Positions 52,169 to 60,260 of a stretch of 64,000 nt of DNA are shown here, piece by piece. The notes under the pieces were generated by a model, which made no database searches, was not told where the DNA came from, and saw only the letters and a program-made list of their open reading frames with translations. The stretch is from assembly GCA_038255255.1 (NCBI GenBank), contig JBBSLL010000003.1, forward strand, positions 99,499 to 163,498, read 5' to 3'. Source of the stretch: JBBQNY01 sp038255255. Lineage in GTDB: Bacteria; Pseudomonadota; Gammaproteobacteria; Xanthomonadales; Ahniellaceae. Made by a program: the position numbers and the translations under genes. Within the stretch, counting starts at the first letter, position 1. Each line of letters starts with the position of its first letter.

Positions 52169-52669
52169 GTGTCCAAGCCCGAGAACTTTCAAGAGTTGTA
52201 CATCGATGAGCTCCGCGATCTCTGGTCGGCCAATGACCAGATGCATCGCATCCTCGCGAAGATTGCCGACAGGCCCCAGAGTCCGAAGCTCACGACCTTG
52301 TTGTCCAAGTCCCAGAAGAGCATCAGCGAGCACTCGGACGTGCTGAAGTCGCTCATCGGCGCGCACGGCAGCGAAGTCAAGAAGGAACACTGCAAGGGCA
52401 TGGCGGGGCTGGTCGACGAGGCGCGCAAACATGTGCTCGAAGAGGCGCCCGAGGCTGGCCCCGTGCTCGATGCGCTGATCATTGCCCAGTACCAGCGCAT
52501 GACCCATTACGGCATCGCCGGCTTCGGAACCGCCGCTGCGTATGCCGATGCCCTCGGTCACACCGATGACGCGCAGAAGCTGCACCGCGCAACGCAGGAA
52601 ATTTACCGCGGCGACGAGTACGCCTCGACGCTCGCCGAAACCGTGAACCGCAAGGCCGAAGTGGCCTGA
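52169..52669 (+). CDS. DUF892 (YciE-type) ferritin-like protein
   Basis: A 166-residue protein opening with SKPENFQELYIDELRDLWSANDQM, the hallmark of DUF892, a four-helix bundle related to ferritins and seen in the stress-induced YciE/YciF. Later helices have CKGMAGLVDEA and YQRMTHYGIAGFGTAAAYA. Members bind a di-metal site and are often induced by stress. The start is GTG 52169 with TTGAGG nine bases upstream. Confidence 0.9.
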   Translation: MSKPENFQELYIDELRDLWSANDQMHRILAKIADRPQSPKLTTLLSKSQKSISEHSDVLKSLIGAHGSEVKKEHCKGMAGLVDEARKHVLEEAPEAGPVLDALIIAQYQRMTHYGIAGFGTAAAYADALGHTDDAQKLHRATQEIYRGDEYASTLAETVNRKAEVA

Positions 52670-52676
52670 GAGCGCA

Positions 52677-52712
52677 CGAGCCCGGGCGCATCGCACCCGG
52701 GCCTGCTCGTTC
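52677..52712 (+). terminator. Probable terminator after the DUF892 gene
   Basis: GCCCGGG and CCCGGGC form a stem, with flanking CGAG/CTCG pairing, but only a short CGTTCG follows rather than a T-run. Confidence 0.45.
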
Positions 52713-52763
52713 GCAAAATCAAACTGCGGGTCTGTTCGTTGCAGCGGTCCGGGTAACAGCGCG

Positions 52764-54092
52764 TCAGTCTTGCAAATACGGCGCGACGTTTGCGGCGATC
52801 TGCGCAAACTCCGCATCGGTGAAAGGAAGGTTCTTGCGGAAGGCTTCCCAGGATGCCTTCGGATCGGGATGGCCATCGAAGGCACCGTCGGAGCCGTAGT
52901 AGATTCGATCGAGGCCGATCTGGCGCATGCGCGTCACGAGCAGTTGCCCGAGTTCCGGCGTGCCGGCTGCGAAGGCGGCGTCGCTCGCGTCGAAAATGAA
53001 ACGCTTAGTCCCGGGATCGCCCGCCTCGATCGCCTTGGCGTAAATCTCGAGCGCTTCGGGTGCGAACTGTGCGCCACCCCAAAGGTGCGCCATCTGCACG
53101 TCGATGTCGGGAGTCGCGGCAAGCAATTGCTCCACGAAAATGCGCGCATGCCGCGCGTCGTAGTCGTCGCCGCCGCGCGCATGCACGACGATCGCGAGCC
53201 CGGCATCGTTGGCGGCTGCAAATACCTGCCGCACCCGACGCAGGTGGTCGGGATCCAGCAGGTTGATACGGGCGTTGGCAAAGTGCAGTTTCAGGCCCTT
53301 GAAGCGGCCGTCTTTCGCACATTCGCGCAGCAGTTCGAGCGCGGCGTCACTGATCGGATTGAGGCTGCAGAACGCCACGAGCCGATCCGGAAAGCGCGAT
53401 GCCTGATCCGCGGTCCACGCATTTTCCTCGCGGGCGCGGCGCACCGGATCGTCGATCTTGAAGAGTGGCGACTGGTACCAATACGCGACCGACAGGACGA
53501 CGGCGCGCCGGATTCCCGCGGCATCGAGCAAGCCTATCAGCCGCTCCGCATCCAGGGGTTCCTCCAGAACGGGCCCAGGAAAGACCGGATACTCCATCGC
53601 AATGCGCCATACACCCGACTCGCGCTCCAGACGCATGGCCACCGAACCGACATTGCGGCGCTCGATGCCTTCTCCACGCGAGTACATGGCCGCGATATGA
53701 CCGGTGTCGCCCTTGCGATGCCACGCCAGCGGAATGATGCGATAAGGCCTGGCAAACCGCTTCGAAAGGAGTTCCGCTACTGGCAAGCGCCCCTGGATCC
53801 ACTTCTGCTCGTTGACATCGAGCGCAACCGCGCTTTCGGCATACAGCGGCGCCAATTGCTTCGAGTCGTTCCACCCCTTCTCCTGACGGGCAAGCAACTC
53901 GCTGACTTCAATCGGCACGTCGTCGGCGAGCTCGGGCCTGTTGAGGAGAGCGGCTCCCTGCGGGCTGAGCAGGTGCTGATGGTGGTCGACTATTGGCTCG
54001 ACCGCGTCAGTCGCCGGCGCCGCGTTCGCGAAGTTCAGCGCCGCTCCAATCCATATGAGCACCACTGCTGGAAACGCACGCCGGTGCTTCAT
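52764..54092 (-). CDS. Exported amidohydrolase (amidohydrolase_2) with inserted NTF2-like domain
   Basis: A 442-residue protein with a signal peptide (MKHRRAFPAVVLIWIG..., cleavage near ANA). The TIM-barrel metal motif PIVDHHQHLLSP (HxH at 38-40) is at the front. Then come about 110 residues (62-170) that look like a SnoaL/NTF2 domain: QEKGWNDSKQLAPLYAESAVAL, FARPYRII, ESGVWRIAMEYPVF. The barrel resumes at LIGLLDAAGIRRAVVLSVAYW and ends with YYGSDGAFDGHP, the family Asp. ATG 54092 has GGAG seven bases upstream; another ATG six bases earlier is closer to the site. Confidence 0.85.
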   Translation of the reverse strand: MKHRRAFPAVVLIWIGAALNFANAAPATDAVEPIVDHHQHLLSPQGAALLNRPELADDVPIEVSELLARQEKGWNDSKQLAPLYAESAVALDVNEQKWIQGRLPVAELLSKRFARPYRIIPLAWHRKGDTGHIAAMYSRGEGIERRNVGSVAMRLERESGVWRIAMEYPVFPGPVLEEPLDAERLIGLLDAAGIRRAVVLSVAYWYQSPLFKIDDPVRRAREENAWTADQASRFPDRLVAFCSLNPISDAALELLRECAKDGRFKGLKLHFANARINLLDPDHLRRVRQVFAAANDAGLAIVVHARGGDDYDARHARIFVEQLLAATPDIDVQMAHLWGGAQFAPEALEIYAKAIEAGDPGTKRFIFDASDAAFAAGTPELGQLLVTRMRQIGLDRIYYGSDGAFDGHPDPKASWEAFRKNLPFTDAEFAQIAANVAPYLQD

Positions 54093-54427
54093 CGCCATTC
54101 TCCTTTGAACGATCGACAGACCATAGCGTCCCGGCGGCCCACGCCCGCAGTGTCGTTGGTCACGCTACACGGGCAGAGCGGAGCCCCGCGAATGCCAGCA
54201 TCAATGCAACCGCGCTCATACCGAAATTTCGTGCCGTTGCCCTGCACCTGCGATAAGCAGGTTGAGAGCGGCATCAGCAAGTCCTCCAACAGACGCTTTT
54301 GCAGGGTGCACGCACGGCCGGCAGCGCAGGGAGAGTGTCTTTAGGCACCTGAGTTCGCCATCCGAATGTGTATAGTTTGCGCAGCATGGCGGGCAGCGCG
54401 CCCGGCCAGGAATCACGGAGAGCAGTC
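54093..54427. other. Intergenic region between amidohydrolase and SPFH operon
   Basis: About 335 bases without a convincing gene. Near the right end TATAGT (54371-54376) could be a -10 element for the SPFH operon; no good -35 is seen. It also has a CCTGC/GCAGG pair. Nothing else is recognised. Confidence 0.4.
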
Positions 54428-55585
54428 ATGGGTCTTATTCAGGCGGTGGTGGGTTCGGTGGGTGGCATGCTCGCCGACCAGTGGAAGGACTTCTACACCG
54501 TTCCGGACGGCTTGCCGGCGACGGCGGCGCTGTTCGCTGCGGTACCGCGCGGCACCAATGCGGGGCGCGGCTCGAACACCAAAGGTTCTTCGAACATCAT
54601 CACCAACGGTTCGAAGATCGTCGTGCCGGAAGGCTACGGGCTCCTGCTCTTCCAGGATGGTGCGATCACCGGCTTCGCGGCCGTGCCGGGCGGCTACGAG
54701 TGGCGATCGGATGACCTCAACTCGAAGTCGATCTTCGCAGGCGACGGCATCGTCTCGCCGCTCATCAAGCAGAGCTGGGAGCGTTTCAAGTTCGGCGGCC
54801 AACCGGGTTCGCAGCAGATGGCGTTCTTCGTCTCGCTGAAGGAGCTGCCGGACAACCGCTTCGGCACGCAATCCGAAATCTACTGGGACGACAGCTTCCT
54901 CGGCACGCAGGTCGGCGCGGTGACGCGCGGTTCCTACACGCTCAAGATTGTCGACCCGATCCTGTTCGTGAAGAACTTCGTGCCGGCCAAGTATCTCCAG
55001 GCCGGTCAGGTCTTCGATTTCACCGACATCGACAACGCCGCCGCCAGCCAGCTCTTCAACGAAGTAGTCGGCTCGCTCGCGCCGGCCTTCAGCCTGTACA
55101 CCAACGATCCGGCCAAGGGCAATCGCATCACCAAGCTGCAGCAGGATTCGGTCGGCTTTGCCCACAGCCTGACCACTGCGGTGGAGAACGCGTATCAGTG
55201 GAAATCCGATCGCGGGCTCGCCATCGTCAAGACCGCGATCGTTTCCATCGAGTACGACGCGAACACGCGTGAACTCCTCAAGACCGTGCAGCGCGCCGAT
55301 GCGCTGGCCGGATCGCGCGGCAATTCCAACCTGCAGGCGAGCGTCGCGCAGGGCATCCAGTCGGCCGGCGAAAACGGCGGCGCGGCGGGCCTCGTCGGCG
55401 TGGGCATGGCGAGCGGCATGCTGGGCGTCGGGGGACTGCAGCAACCCGTCACACAGTCGGCACCCGCTGCGCCCGCGGCCGAGGATCCGGTTGCGAAGTT
55501 GAAGAAGGCCAAGGAGATGCTCGATCTCGAGCTGATCACTCAGGCCGATTACGACGCGCTCAAGGCCAAGGCGCTCGGACTGTAA
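54428..55585 (+). CDS. SPFH-domain protein with C-terminal SHOCT-like tail
   Basis: A 385-residue protein with the SPFH/band 7 pattern of the YdjI (virion-core-like) group: VGSVGGMLADQWKDFYTVPDG, GSKIVVPEGYGLLLFQDGAITG, EIYWDDSFLGTQVGAVTRG. The last 35 residues (DPVAKLKKAKEMLDLELITQADYDALKAKALGL) are a SHOCT-type short C-terminal domain. Unlike most prohibitins it lacks an N-terminal membrane anchor. GGAG lies seven bases before the ATG. It is first in a three-gene operon. SPFH proteins form membrane-bound oligomeric scaffolds. Confidence 0.85.
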   Translation: MGLIQAVVGSVGGMLADQWKDFYTVPDGLPATAALFAAVPRGTNAGRGSNTKGSSNIITNGSKIVVPEGYGLLLFQDGAITGFAAVPGGYEWRSDDLNSKSIFAGDGIVSPLIKQSWERFKFGGQPGSQQMAFFVSLKELPDNRFGTQSEIYWDDSFLGTQVGAVTRGSYTLKIVDPILFVKNFVPAKYLQAGQVFDFTDIDNAAASQLFNEVVGSLAPAFSLYTNDPAKGNRITKLQQDSVGFAHSLTTAVENAYQWKSDRGLAIVKTAIVSIEYDANTRELLKTVQRADALAGSRGNSNLQASVAQGIQSAGENGGAAGLVGVGMASGMLGVGGLQQPVTQSAPAAPAAEDPVAKLKKAKEMLDLELITQADYDALKAKALGL

Positions 55586-55608
55586 ACCGCGGACGCGCGA
55601 ACACCACC

Positions 55609-56922
55609 ATGTCCAACGCCAATAATCCGCCTCCGAGGCCACAGGCCTACACCGGCCCGGGGTCGCCGCAGGACGTGCCGCCCGAGCCGGGCAGCTTTCC
55701 AATCGATCCGGAAACGCTGCCCGATCAGATCCGCGACGAGTTGCTGGCGCCGGATCCGGTCGCCATCGACACGTCCGCGACCGAGCTCAAGGATGGCCTC
55801 AACCACTGTCCCAAATGCGGCTCCACCGAGATCCGGCACAAGCCCGGCAGCGACCTGCTGATCTGCCTCTACTGCCGCAACGAATGGCAGGGCGTGCAGG
55901 TCGAGGAGGAATTCGGATTTGGCGAGGGCATCGACCAGCTCAGGGGCACGGTCATCGCATCGGGCGCGAAAAACATCGCGGCCGACGTCGCGAGCCTGAT
56001 GAGCTTCAAGTGCACCGCCTGCGCCGCCGAGGTGACGGTCAATACCGAAAGCACGATGACGGCGCGTTGCCACTGGTGCCGCCACGTGTTCGGCATCAAC
56101 GAGCAGGTGGCGAATGGCGCAGTGCCCGATGCGGTGCTGCCCTTCCACATCAGGAAGGAGGACGCAGTCGCGCGCATCCGCCAATTCGTGGACAAGCGCC
56201 GCATGTTCGCCCTGAAGGAATTCAAGGAACAGTTCACGCCCGAGAATGTCGTCGGCGTGTACCTGCCCTACATGATCGTCGATGGCAACGTGAGCGCGGA
56301 CGTGGCCGGCCGGGGCGAGATCGAAACGCGCCGCTACACGGTCGGCAGCGGCGACAAGAAGACCACGTACTACGACGCCGACGTGTACGAAGTGGAACGC
56401 CACGTGGACTTCACGGTGGACGACCTGCCGCTCGAATCTTCCGGCAAACGCGGCAACCTCGATACGCGCGTCAACACCAACAACATCATCAACACCATCC
56501 TTCCGTTCGACACCAAGAACGCGGTGAAGTGGAATGCGTCGTACCTGCTCGGATTCACCACGGAGAAGCGCGACCTCGACGTGGAGCACCTGCACCCGCG
56601 CCTCGAGGACCAGCTGCTGTCGATCGCCCGCGCCCAGGTCGAAAAATCGGTGAGCCGTTTCGGCCGCGGCGTGCGCTGGGAATCCGAACGCCTCGACGTG
56701 CACGGCACGCGCTGGGTATCCATGTACCTGCCGGTATGGCTCTATTCGTACCTCGAGCCGGGCCGCAACGGTGGCGTGCTGCACTACATCGCGGTCAACG
56801 GCCGCACCGGCGAGACCATGGGCAGCATTCCGGTGCAGCAGTGGAAGCTGATCACGGCCGCGATCACCGTCGGCACCATCCTCGAAGGCATTGCACTCTG
56901 GATTCTCGGGAACTCTTCATGA
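55609..56922 (+). CDS. Double zinc-ribbon membrane-anchored protein (TFIIB-type zinc ribbon)
   Basis: A 437-residue protein. The proline-rich N-terminus (1-60) precedes two Cys4 zinc ribbons: CPKCGSTEIRHKPGSDLLIC-LYC (about 67-88), and CTAC...CHWC (about 139-162). Then comes a long soluble domain with LPFHIRKEDAVARIRQFVDKR and VVGVYLPYMIVDGNV, and a C-terminal helix (LITAAITVGTILEGIALWIL). Similar proteins sit beside YdjI-like SPFH genes in other genera. It starts 23 bases after the SPFH stop and overlaps the next gene by ATGA. Confidence 0.85.
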   Translation: MSNANNPPPRPQAYTGPGSPQDVPPEPGSFPIDPETLPDQIRDELLAPDPVAIDTSATELKDGLNHCPKCGSTEIRHKPGSDLLICLYCRNEWQGVQVEEEFGFGEGIDQLRGTVIASGAKNIAADVASLMSFKCTACAAEVTVNTESTMTARCHWCRHVFGINEQVANGAVPDAVLPFHIRKEDAVARIRQFVDKRRMFALKEFKEQFTPENVVGVYLPYMIVDGNVSADVAGRGEIETRRYTVGSGDKKTTYYDADVYEVERHVDFTVDDLPLESSGKRGNLDTRVNTNNIINTILPFDTKNAVKWNASYLLGFTTEKRDLDVEHLHPRLEDQLLSIARAQVEKSVSRFGRGVRWESERLDVHGTRWVSMYLPVWLYSYLEPGRNGGVLHYIAVNGRTGETMGSIPVQQWKLITAAITVGTILEGIALWILGNSS

Positions 56923-57185
56923 GCGACGACGGTTCACTAGCGCTGCTTCTGATGGGCCCTGCCGGCGCAACCGGGCTTTACTGGATGCTGTACCGGTATT
57001 ACCGCAACACGGACAAGTCGCATGCCTTCGAGCGCGAAACGACCGTCGTCGCCCAGCCGGTCACCGGCTCGGAGAAGGACAGAAAGGTCGACGAGATCAA
57101 GCGCACGCGTGCCACGGGCATACCGGGCGACAACGTGTCCGCGTATCGCAATCGCGTGAAGCGCATCCAGGCCGATACCAGCTAA
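56919..57185 (+). CDS. Small membrane protein of the SPFH operon (88 aa)
   Basis: ATG 56919 overlaps the zinc-ribbon gene stop (ATGA). The N-terminal part has one transmembrane helix (ALLLMGPAGATGLYWMLYRYYR), followed by a basic cytoplasmic tail (SEKDRKVDEIKRTRATGIPGDN). No family is recognised. The coupled start makes co-expression with the two upstream proteins almost certain. It is the least-known member of the trio. Confidence 0.8.
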   Translation: MSDDGSLALLLMGPAGATGLYWMLYRYYRNTDKSHAFERETTVVAQPVTGSEKDRKVDEIKRTRATGIPGDNVSAYRNRVKRIQADTS

Positions 57186-57432
57186 CGGGCTTGGGGGGCG
57201 AAGGGCCGAAGGCGCACTTCGAACTTGTTCCATGACAAGAGGTACCCCCACGCATGATTGACCTACGCGAAGCGTTCTCGGCGTAGCTCCAACCAACCGA
57301 CCACGGGAGATTCGATGCGCGCTGCTCCCTTCATGCTGTGCATGTTCGCCGCCGCGCGCATCACTGCGATGTGGGCCGGAACCAGCTGCAACTTTCGATA
57401 GGTGATCCAGTTACTGCAGGATGCTTGTCCGC

Positions 57433-57651
57433 TTATTCCTGCTCACCGTCCTCAGCTGGCGGCGCATCACCCCGCGCCACGTTGCGCGCCGCCCACATGT
57501 TGTCCACCAGATTCGGATAGCGCCGCCCTGCCTCAGCCGCGCGGGTCCGCGCTGCCTCCAACTGCACAGGCGTCAACGGCCGCGACTTGCCAGGCGGCCC
57601 CTTGCGCTTCCAGGGCGGGAAGTTTGAAGGATCAACGGGTTTACCTGGCAT
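57433..57651 (-). CDS. Small proline-rich hypothetical protein (72 aa)
   Basis: The product starts MPGKPVDPSNFPPWKRKG and is basic at the front and helical later (LTPVQLEAARTRAAEAGRRYPNL). The start at 57651 overlaps the end of the DUF3592 gene by 11 bases, which suggests translational coupling. An upstream TTG-like extension to 57675 is possible. No family recognised. Confidence 0.6.
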   Translation of the reverse strand: MPGKPVDPSNFPPWKRKGPPGKSRPLTPVQLEAARTRAAEAGRRYPNLVDNMWAARNVARGDAPPAEDGEQE

Positions 57652-58111
57652 GTCGCTTGGTCCAAGGCAGTGCACCGACGATCAGCAGCGTCGCACCGGT
57701 CAGAATCCCCACCACACCGGCCGCCGCAAGAAACCCCCATCCCAACAACATCAACGGCAACCCACTCGCCGCAACCGCATCCTCTGGCGCATCCGCGTCG
57801 TACAGCACCCGCACGCGCTCGCCCTGCTCGAAGGGCGGCGGCGAACCACCCACCGGATGGTGGAATGTGATGACCTTGCCATCAGCAGTTGTGAACGTGA
57901 TCTCGGCCGGGTGCTTGGAGCTCGGCAACACTGCCCGGGAACTGAAGCCACGCGGGCGAAGCGCTGTCACCACACCCTCGGCGGACTCTCCGCCCACCCA
58001 CGTAGCCACAGCACCCACCGTCTTCGAGCAACCTAGGTAGCCGACGAGCAGGCCTGGAACGATCAAGCTCCATCCGAGTATCCGCGTTCCGAGCTTGATG
58101 GCTGATTGCAT
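57641..58111 (-). CDS. DUF3592-like membrane protein
   Basis: A 156-residue protein with two transmembrane helices (about 8-28 and 118-146) and an extracytoplasmic region between them (GVVTALRPRGFSSRA, PAEITFTTADGKVITFHHPVGG, FEQGERVRVLYDADAP). This matches DUF3592. Function unknown. AGGAG lies six bases before ATG 58111. A small gene follows with an 11-base overlap. Confidence 0.85.
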   Translation of the reverse strand: MQSAIKLGTRILGWSLIVPGLLVGYLGCSKTVGAVATWVGGESAEGVVTALRPRGFSSRAVLPSSKHPAEITFTTADGKVITFHHPVGGSPPPFEQGERVRVLYDADAPEDAVAASGLPLMLLGWGFLAAAGVVGILTGATLLIVGALPWTKRHAR

Positions 58112-58196
58112 CTGCGACTCCTGGCGGTGAATCCCGCCCACCTGACCTGATTGTCGCTCCTGAGCGGCGTTGCTGTACCGTGCGGGCCCGCGGAAT

Positions 58197-58208
58197 GGGG
58201 TCAGGTAC
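58197..58208 (+). repeat. Type-B REP arm, left
   Basis: GGGGTCAGGTAC, the exact inverted copy of 58468-58479, bordering the decayed RAYT. Confidence 0.8.
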
Positions 58209-58467
58209 TGCGATCTGCATACCTACGTGCTGATGACCAACCACGTCCACCTGCTCGTGACACCACACGAGGGTGGCGCCACTTCCCGCATGATGCAGGC
58301 GATCGGGCGCCGCTACGTCGGCGCTTTCAATGAGCGCTACCGCCTGCGCGCCCACACCCAGCAGCAGAAAGTGTGGGGCAGCGACCGCTTCCAGCGCCAA
58401 ATCGAACTACTCACCCAACGCGCCGCAACCCTGGCCCCGCGCGGCCGGCCCAGGCAGCTTGGTAAAT

Positions 58468-58479
58468 GTACCTGACCCC
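58468..58479 (-). repeat. Type-B REP arm, right
   Basis: GTACCTGACCCC, exact inverted copy of 58197-58208. It contains the stop codon of the decayed frame and is followed by a T5 run. Confidence 0.8.
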
Positions 58480-58486
58480 TTTTTGC

Positions 58487-58520
58487 GAGCTCCTCTCCCC
58501 GCTGTCGGGAAGAGGAGCTC
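58487..58520. repeat. Strong intergenic hairpin
   Basis: GAGCTCCTCTCCCC pairs with GGGAAGAGGAGCTC at 13 of 14 positions across a six-base loop. No T-run follows on either strand, so it is probably a dispersed hairpin repeat rather than a terminator. Confidence 0.6.
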
Positions 58521-58598
58521 AAGCGGGTTCATCGCCCCTGGGAGTGCTGACACGCAATCACGCGGAGCGGAATGTCCGCCGCATGCGGCGCCTAGCGA

Positions 58599-59048
58599 CT
58601 ACTTGAAGGTGATTTCACGCAGGCGATATTCGCCTGTGATCTTGCGGATGCCCGGATAGGTCTTCACCGTCTCGCGGTTGCTCTTCTCGTTCGCGTCGCC
58701 CCAGGCCTTCATGAAGGCGTCGTAGCGCTCCCTGTTGGGCTCGAGGTCGGCAGCACTCTTTACGCGCGTGACCAGCACCACGTTGAAGTCACCACTGAGC
58801 GGCAGCTCGCTCACATAGACCGAATAACTCTCGATCTGGCCGAGCTTCTTGGCGGCTTCGTTCGACGCGACCCAGGTGCCGCGGATGCCTTCGAGGTAAT
58901 GGTCGATCATGTTCGCGTCCACGTGCACTGTGGAAACGCTCGATACCGAGGTACTGGTGTCGTAATCCTCGTAGGGCTTGAGTTGGGCGAAGGCAGGCTG
59001 GGCAAGACCCATGGCCATGAGCAGCATCAACGGAGTGCGTAATTTCAC
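58599..59048 (-). CDS. Small secreted protein (149 aa), hypothetical
   Basis: The start is GTG 59048, with GGGGAG nine bases upstream; the protein then opens MKLRTPLMLLMAMGLAQPAFAQ, a signal peptide. The mature part is helical with a repeated-pattern feel (LGQIESYSVYVSELPLSGDFNVVLVTRVKSAADLEPN). No family is recognised. The reading frame extends upstream to 59201 but has no signal peptide there. Confidence 0.7.
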   Translation of the reverse strand: MKLRTPLMLLMAMGLAQPAFAQLKPYEDYDTSTSVSSVSTVHVDANMIDHYLEGIRGTWVASNEAAKKLGQIESYSVYVSELPLSGDFNVVLVTRVKSAADLEPNRERYDAFMKAWGDANEKSNRETVKTYPGIRKITGEYRLREITFK

Positions 59049-59481
59049 TTTATTCGTCTCCCCTTGGACAGCCCGGGCGGACACGATGCCGGTCGAGTTT
59101 CCGGCAGCACCGATGTGGTGAGCCGTGGTCCGATCCGGCGACTTGCAGCCTGTGGCTGTTTGGTGCGTGCGCAGAATTGCGCAGCCACAGTATGGACTCA
59201 TTCTGAGTACCAGTTCTGGGCCCGCAGTGAAAAAGTGTGGTAACCACGTGCCCCTACCCGTTCCAACACCTCTTGGCCGGCAACGCGCCGTCTGCAGCCG
59301 AGGCGACGCTGTTGGCCTGCGCTTGCGCGCGCGTAGTGGCGCGCGTGCGCGGGTCGATGGACCACACGCGTAAAAAAGCCGGGTCAGAGTGGACTTTTCC
59401 TACCCATGCGCGAGGTATCTGCCTGACGACGGATGCCGGTCGGCAGAGCAGCATTGGAATATCCTCGCACGGCCGTTCACC
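59049..59481. other. Intergenic region upstream of the RAYT gene
   Basis: About 430 bases with no convincing gene besides the repeat copy at 59372-59400. It presumably holds the promoter of the small secreted gene on the minus strand and the leader of the transposase. Confidence 0.4.
59372..59400 (+). repeat. REP copy 1 (direct)
   Basis: AAAAAAGCCGGGTCAGAGTGGACTTTTC-type sequence, 80 bases upstream of the transposase ATG. It has GTGGAC where most copies have GTCGAC. Confidence 0.85.
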
Positions 59482-60192
59482 ATGCCTCGCCCTACGCGAC
59501 TGGATCTGCCCGGCGTCCCGCAACATGTCATCCAGCGTGGCAACGATCGACAGCCTTGCTTCTACGTCGAAGGCGACTATCTCCGCTATCAAGCCGACCT
59601 GCGTGAACTGGCGCGACGCGAAAACTGCGCCGTGCATGCGTATGTCCTGATGACCAACCACGTCCATCTGCTCATGACCCCGAAAGTCCCGGGTGCCGTG
59701 GCGCGCGTGATGCAATCGCTGGGGCGGCGCTACGTTCGCTACGTCAACGACCGCCATCATCGGACAGGAACGCTCTGGGAAGGCCGGTACAAGTCCTGCC
59801 TGGTCGATGACGGCGACTACCTGCTGCATTGCTACCGCTACATCGAGCTGAATCCACTGCGTGCCGCAATGGTCGCAGACCCGCGCGACTATCCTTGGTC
59901 GAGCCATCGAAGAAATGCATACGGGCAGCACGACCCGTTGGTATCACCGCAACCGGACTACGTGGCGCTTTCCAACGACTCGACACAACGCCAACAGGCC
60001 TACCGTGCGTTGGTCATGCAAACGGTGGAACCCACGGAACTGGAGGCCATCCGCCAGCACGTGCAGCGCCAGCATGCCTACGGCACGGACCGCTTCCGCG
60101 TATCGATCGAAGCACAGTTGGGCCGAGCGGCTGGCCCGCAGAGAATCGGCAGGCCGCGAAAGTCAAAGCCCTGCGAGGAAAGTCGACTCTGA
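59482..60192 (+). CDS. REP-associated tyrosine transposase (RAYT, Y1/IS200-like)
   Basis: A 236-residue protein of the Y1_Tnp superfamily. The HUH metal motif is HVH at 60-62 (YVLMTNHVHLLM), and the nucleophile tyrosine is most likely Tyr120 in RYIELNPLRAAM. It opens MPRPTRLDLPGVPQHVIQRGN, the usual RAYT start. The last codons, GAA AGT CGA CTC TGA, lie in the right-hand REP, so the stop codon is provided by the repeat. It should nick single-stranded REP DNA. ATG 59482 is chosen because the conserved opening begins there. Confidence 0.93.
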   Translation: MPRPTRLDLPGVPQHVIQRGNDRQPCFYVEGDYLRYQADLRELARRENCAVHAYVLMTNHVHLLMTPKVPGAVARVMQSLGRRYVRYVNDRHHRTGTLWEGRYKSCLVDDGDYLLHCYRYIELNPLRAAMVADPRDYPWSSHRRNAYGQHDPLVSPQPDYVALSNDSTQRQQAYRALVMQTVEPTELEAIRQHVQRQHAYGTDRFRVSIEAQLGRAAGPQRIGRPRKSKPCEESRL

Positions 60193-60203
60193 CCCGGCTT
60201 TTC
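60177..60203 (-). repeat. REP copy 2 (inverse)
   Basis: GGAAAGTCGACTCTGACCCGGCTTTTC, complementary in orientation to copy 1; the transposase stop TGA is at 60190-60192 within it. Confidence 0.9.
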
Positions 60204-60213
60204 TTGGTGTTTT

Positions 60214-60239
60214 AAAGTCGACTCTGACCCGTGTTTTCC
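60214..60239 (-). repeat. REP copy 3 (inverse, GTG variant)
   Basis: AAAGTCGACTCTGACCCGTGTTTTCC, tandem to copy 2. GTGTTTT replaces GGCTTTT. Confidence 0.85.
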
Positions 60240-60260
60240 TGACCGGCTTTTCGTAGCCGA

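Larger units (their letters stand above)
58197..58479 (+). pseudogene. Decayed REP-associated tyrosine transposase (RAYT) bounded by inverted repeats
   Basis: The frame from 58206 reads YCDLHTYVLMTNHVHLLVTP, then MQAIGRRYVGAFNERY, and continues after an internal deletion with GSDRFQRQIE and RGRPRQLGKCT. It aligns with the intact RAYT at 59482 in residues 49-90 and about 191-226. The N-terminus and the whole middle, including the catalytic tyrosine region, are gone. It starts directly at GGGGTCAGGTAC and its TGA stop lies inside the matching GTACCTGACCCC. It is dead as a transposase. Confidence 0.85.
59372..60203 (+). mobile_element. RAYT element: transposase gene with REP at both ends
   Basis: The transposase is flanked by inverted copies of the same repeat, 59372-59400 (direct) and 60177-60203 (inverse). 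This is the expected arrangement of a REP-associated tyrosine transposase locus. It is likely the source of activity for the repeats at 60.2, 61.7-61.9 and 63.5-63.6 kb. RAYTs are usually single-copy and not self-mobile as classical insertion sequences. Confidence 0.85.

Noticed and set aside
57186..57432. Small frames between the SPFH operon and the DUF3592 pair
   Set aside because: No ribosome site and no protein-like composition.
58488..58520. Hairpin at 58487 as terminator of the small secreted gene
   Set aside because: On the minus strand it would be followed by GCAAAAAG, not a U-tract.
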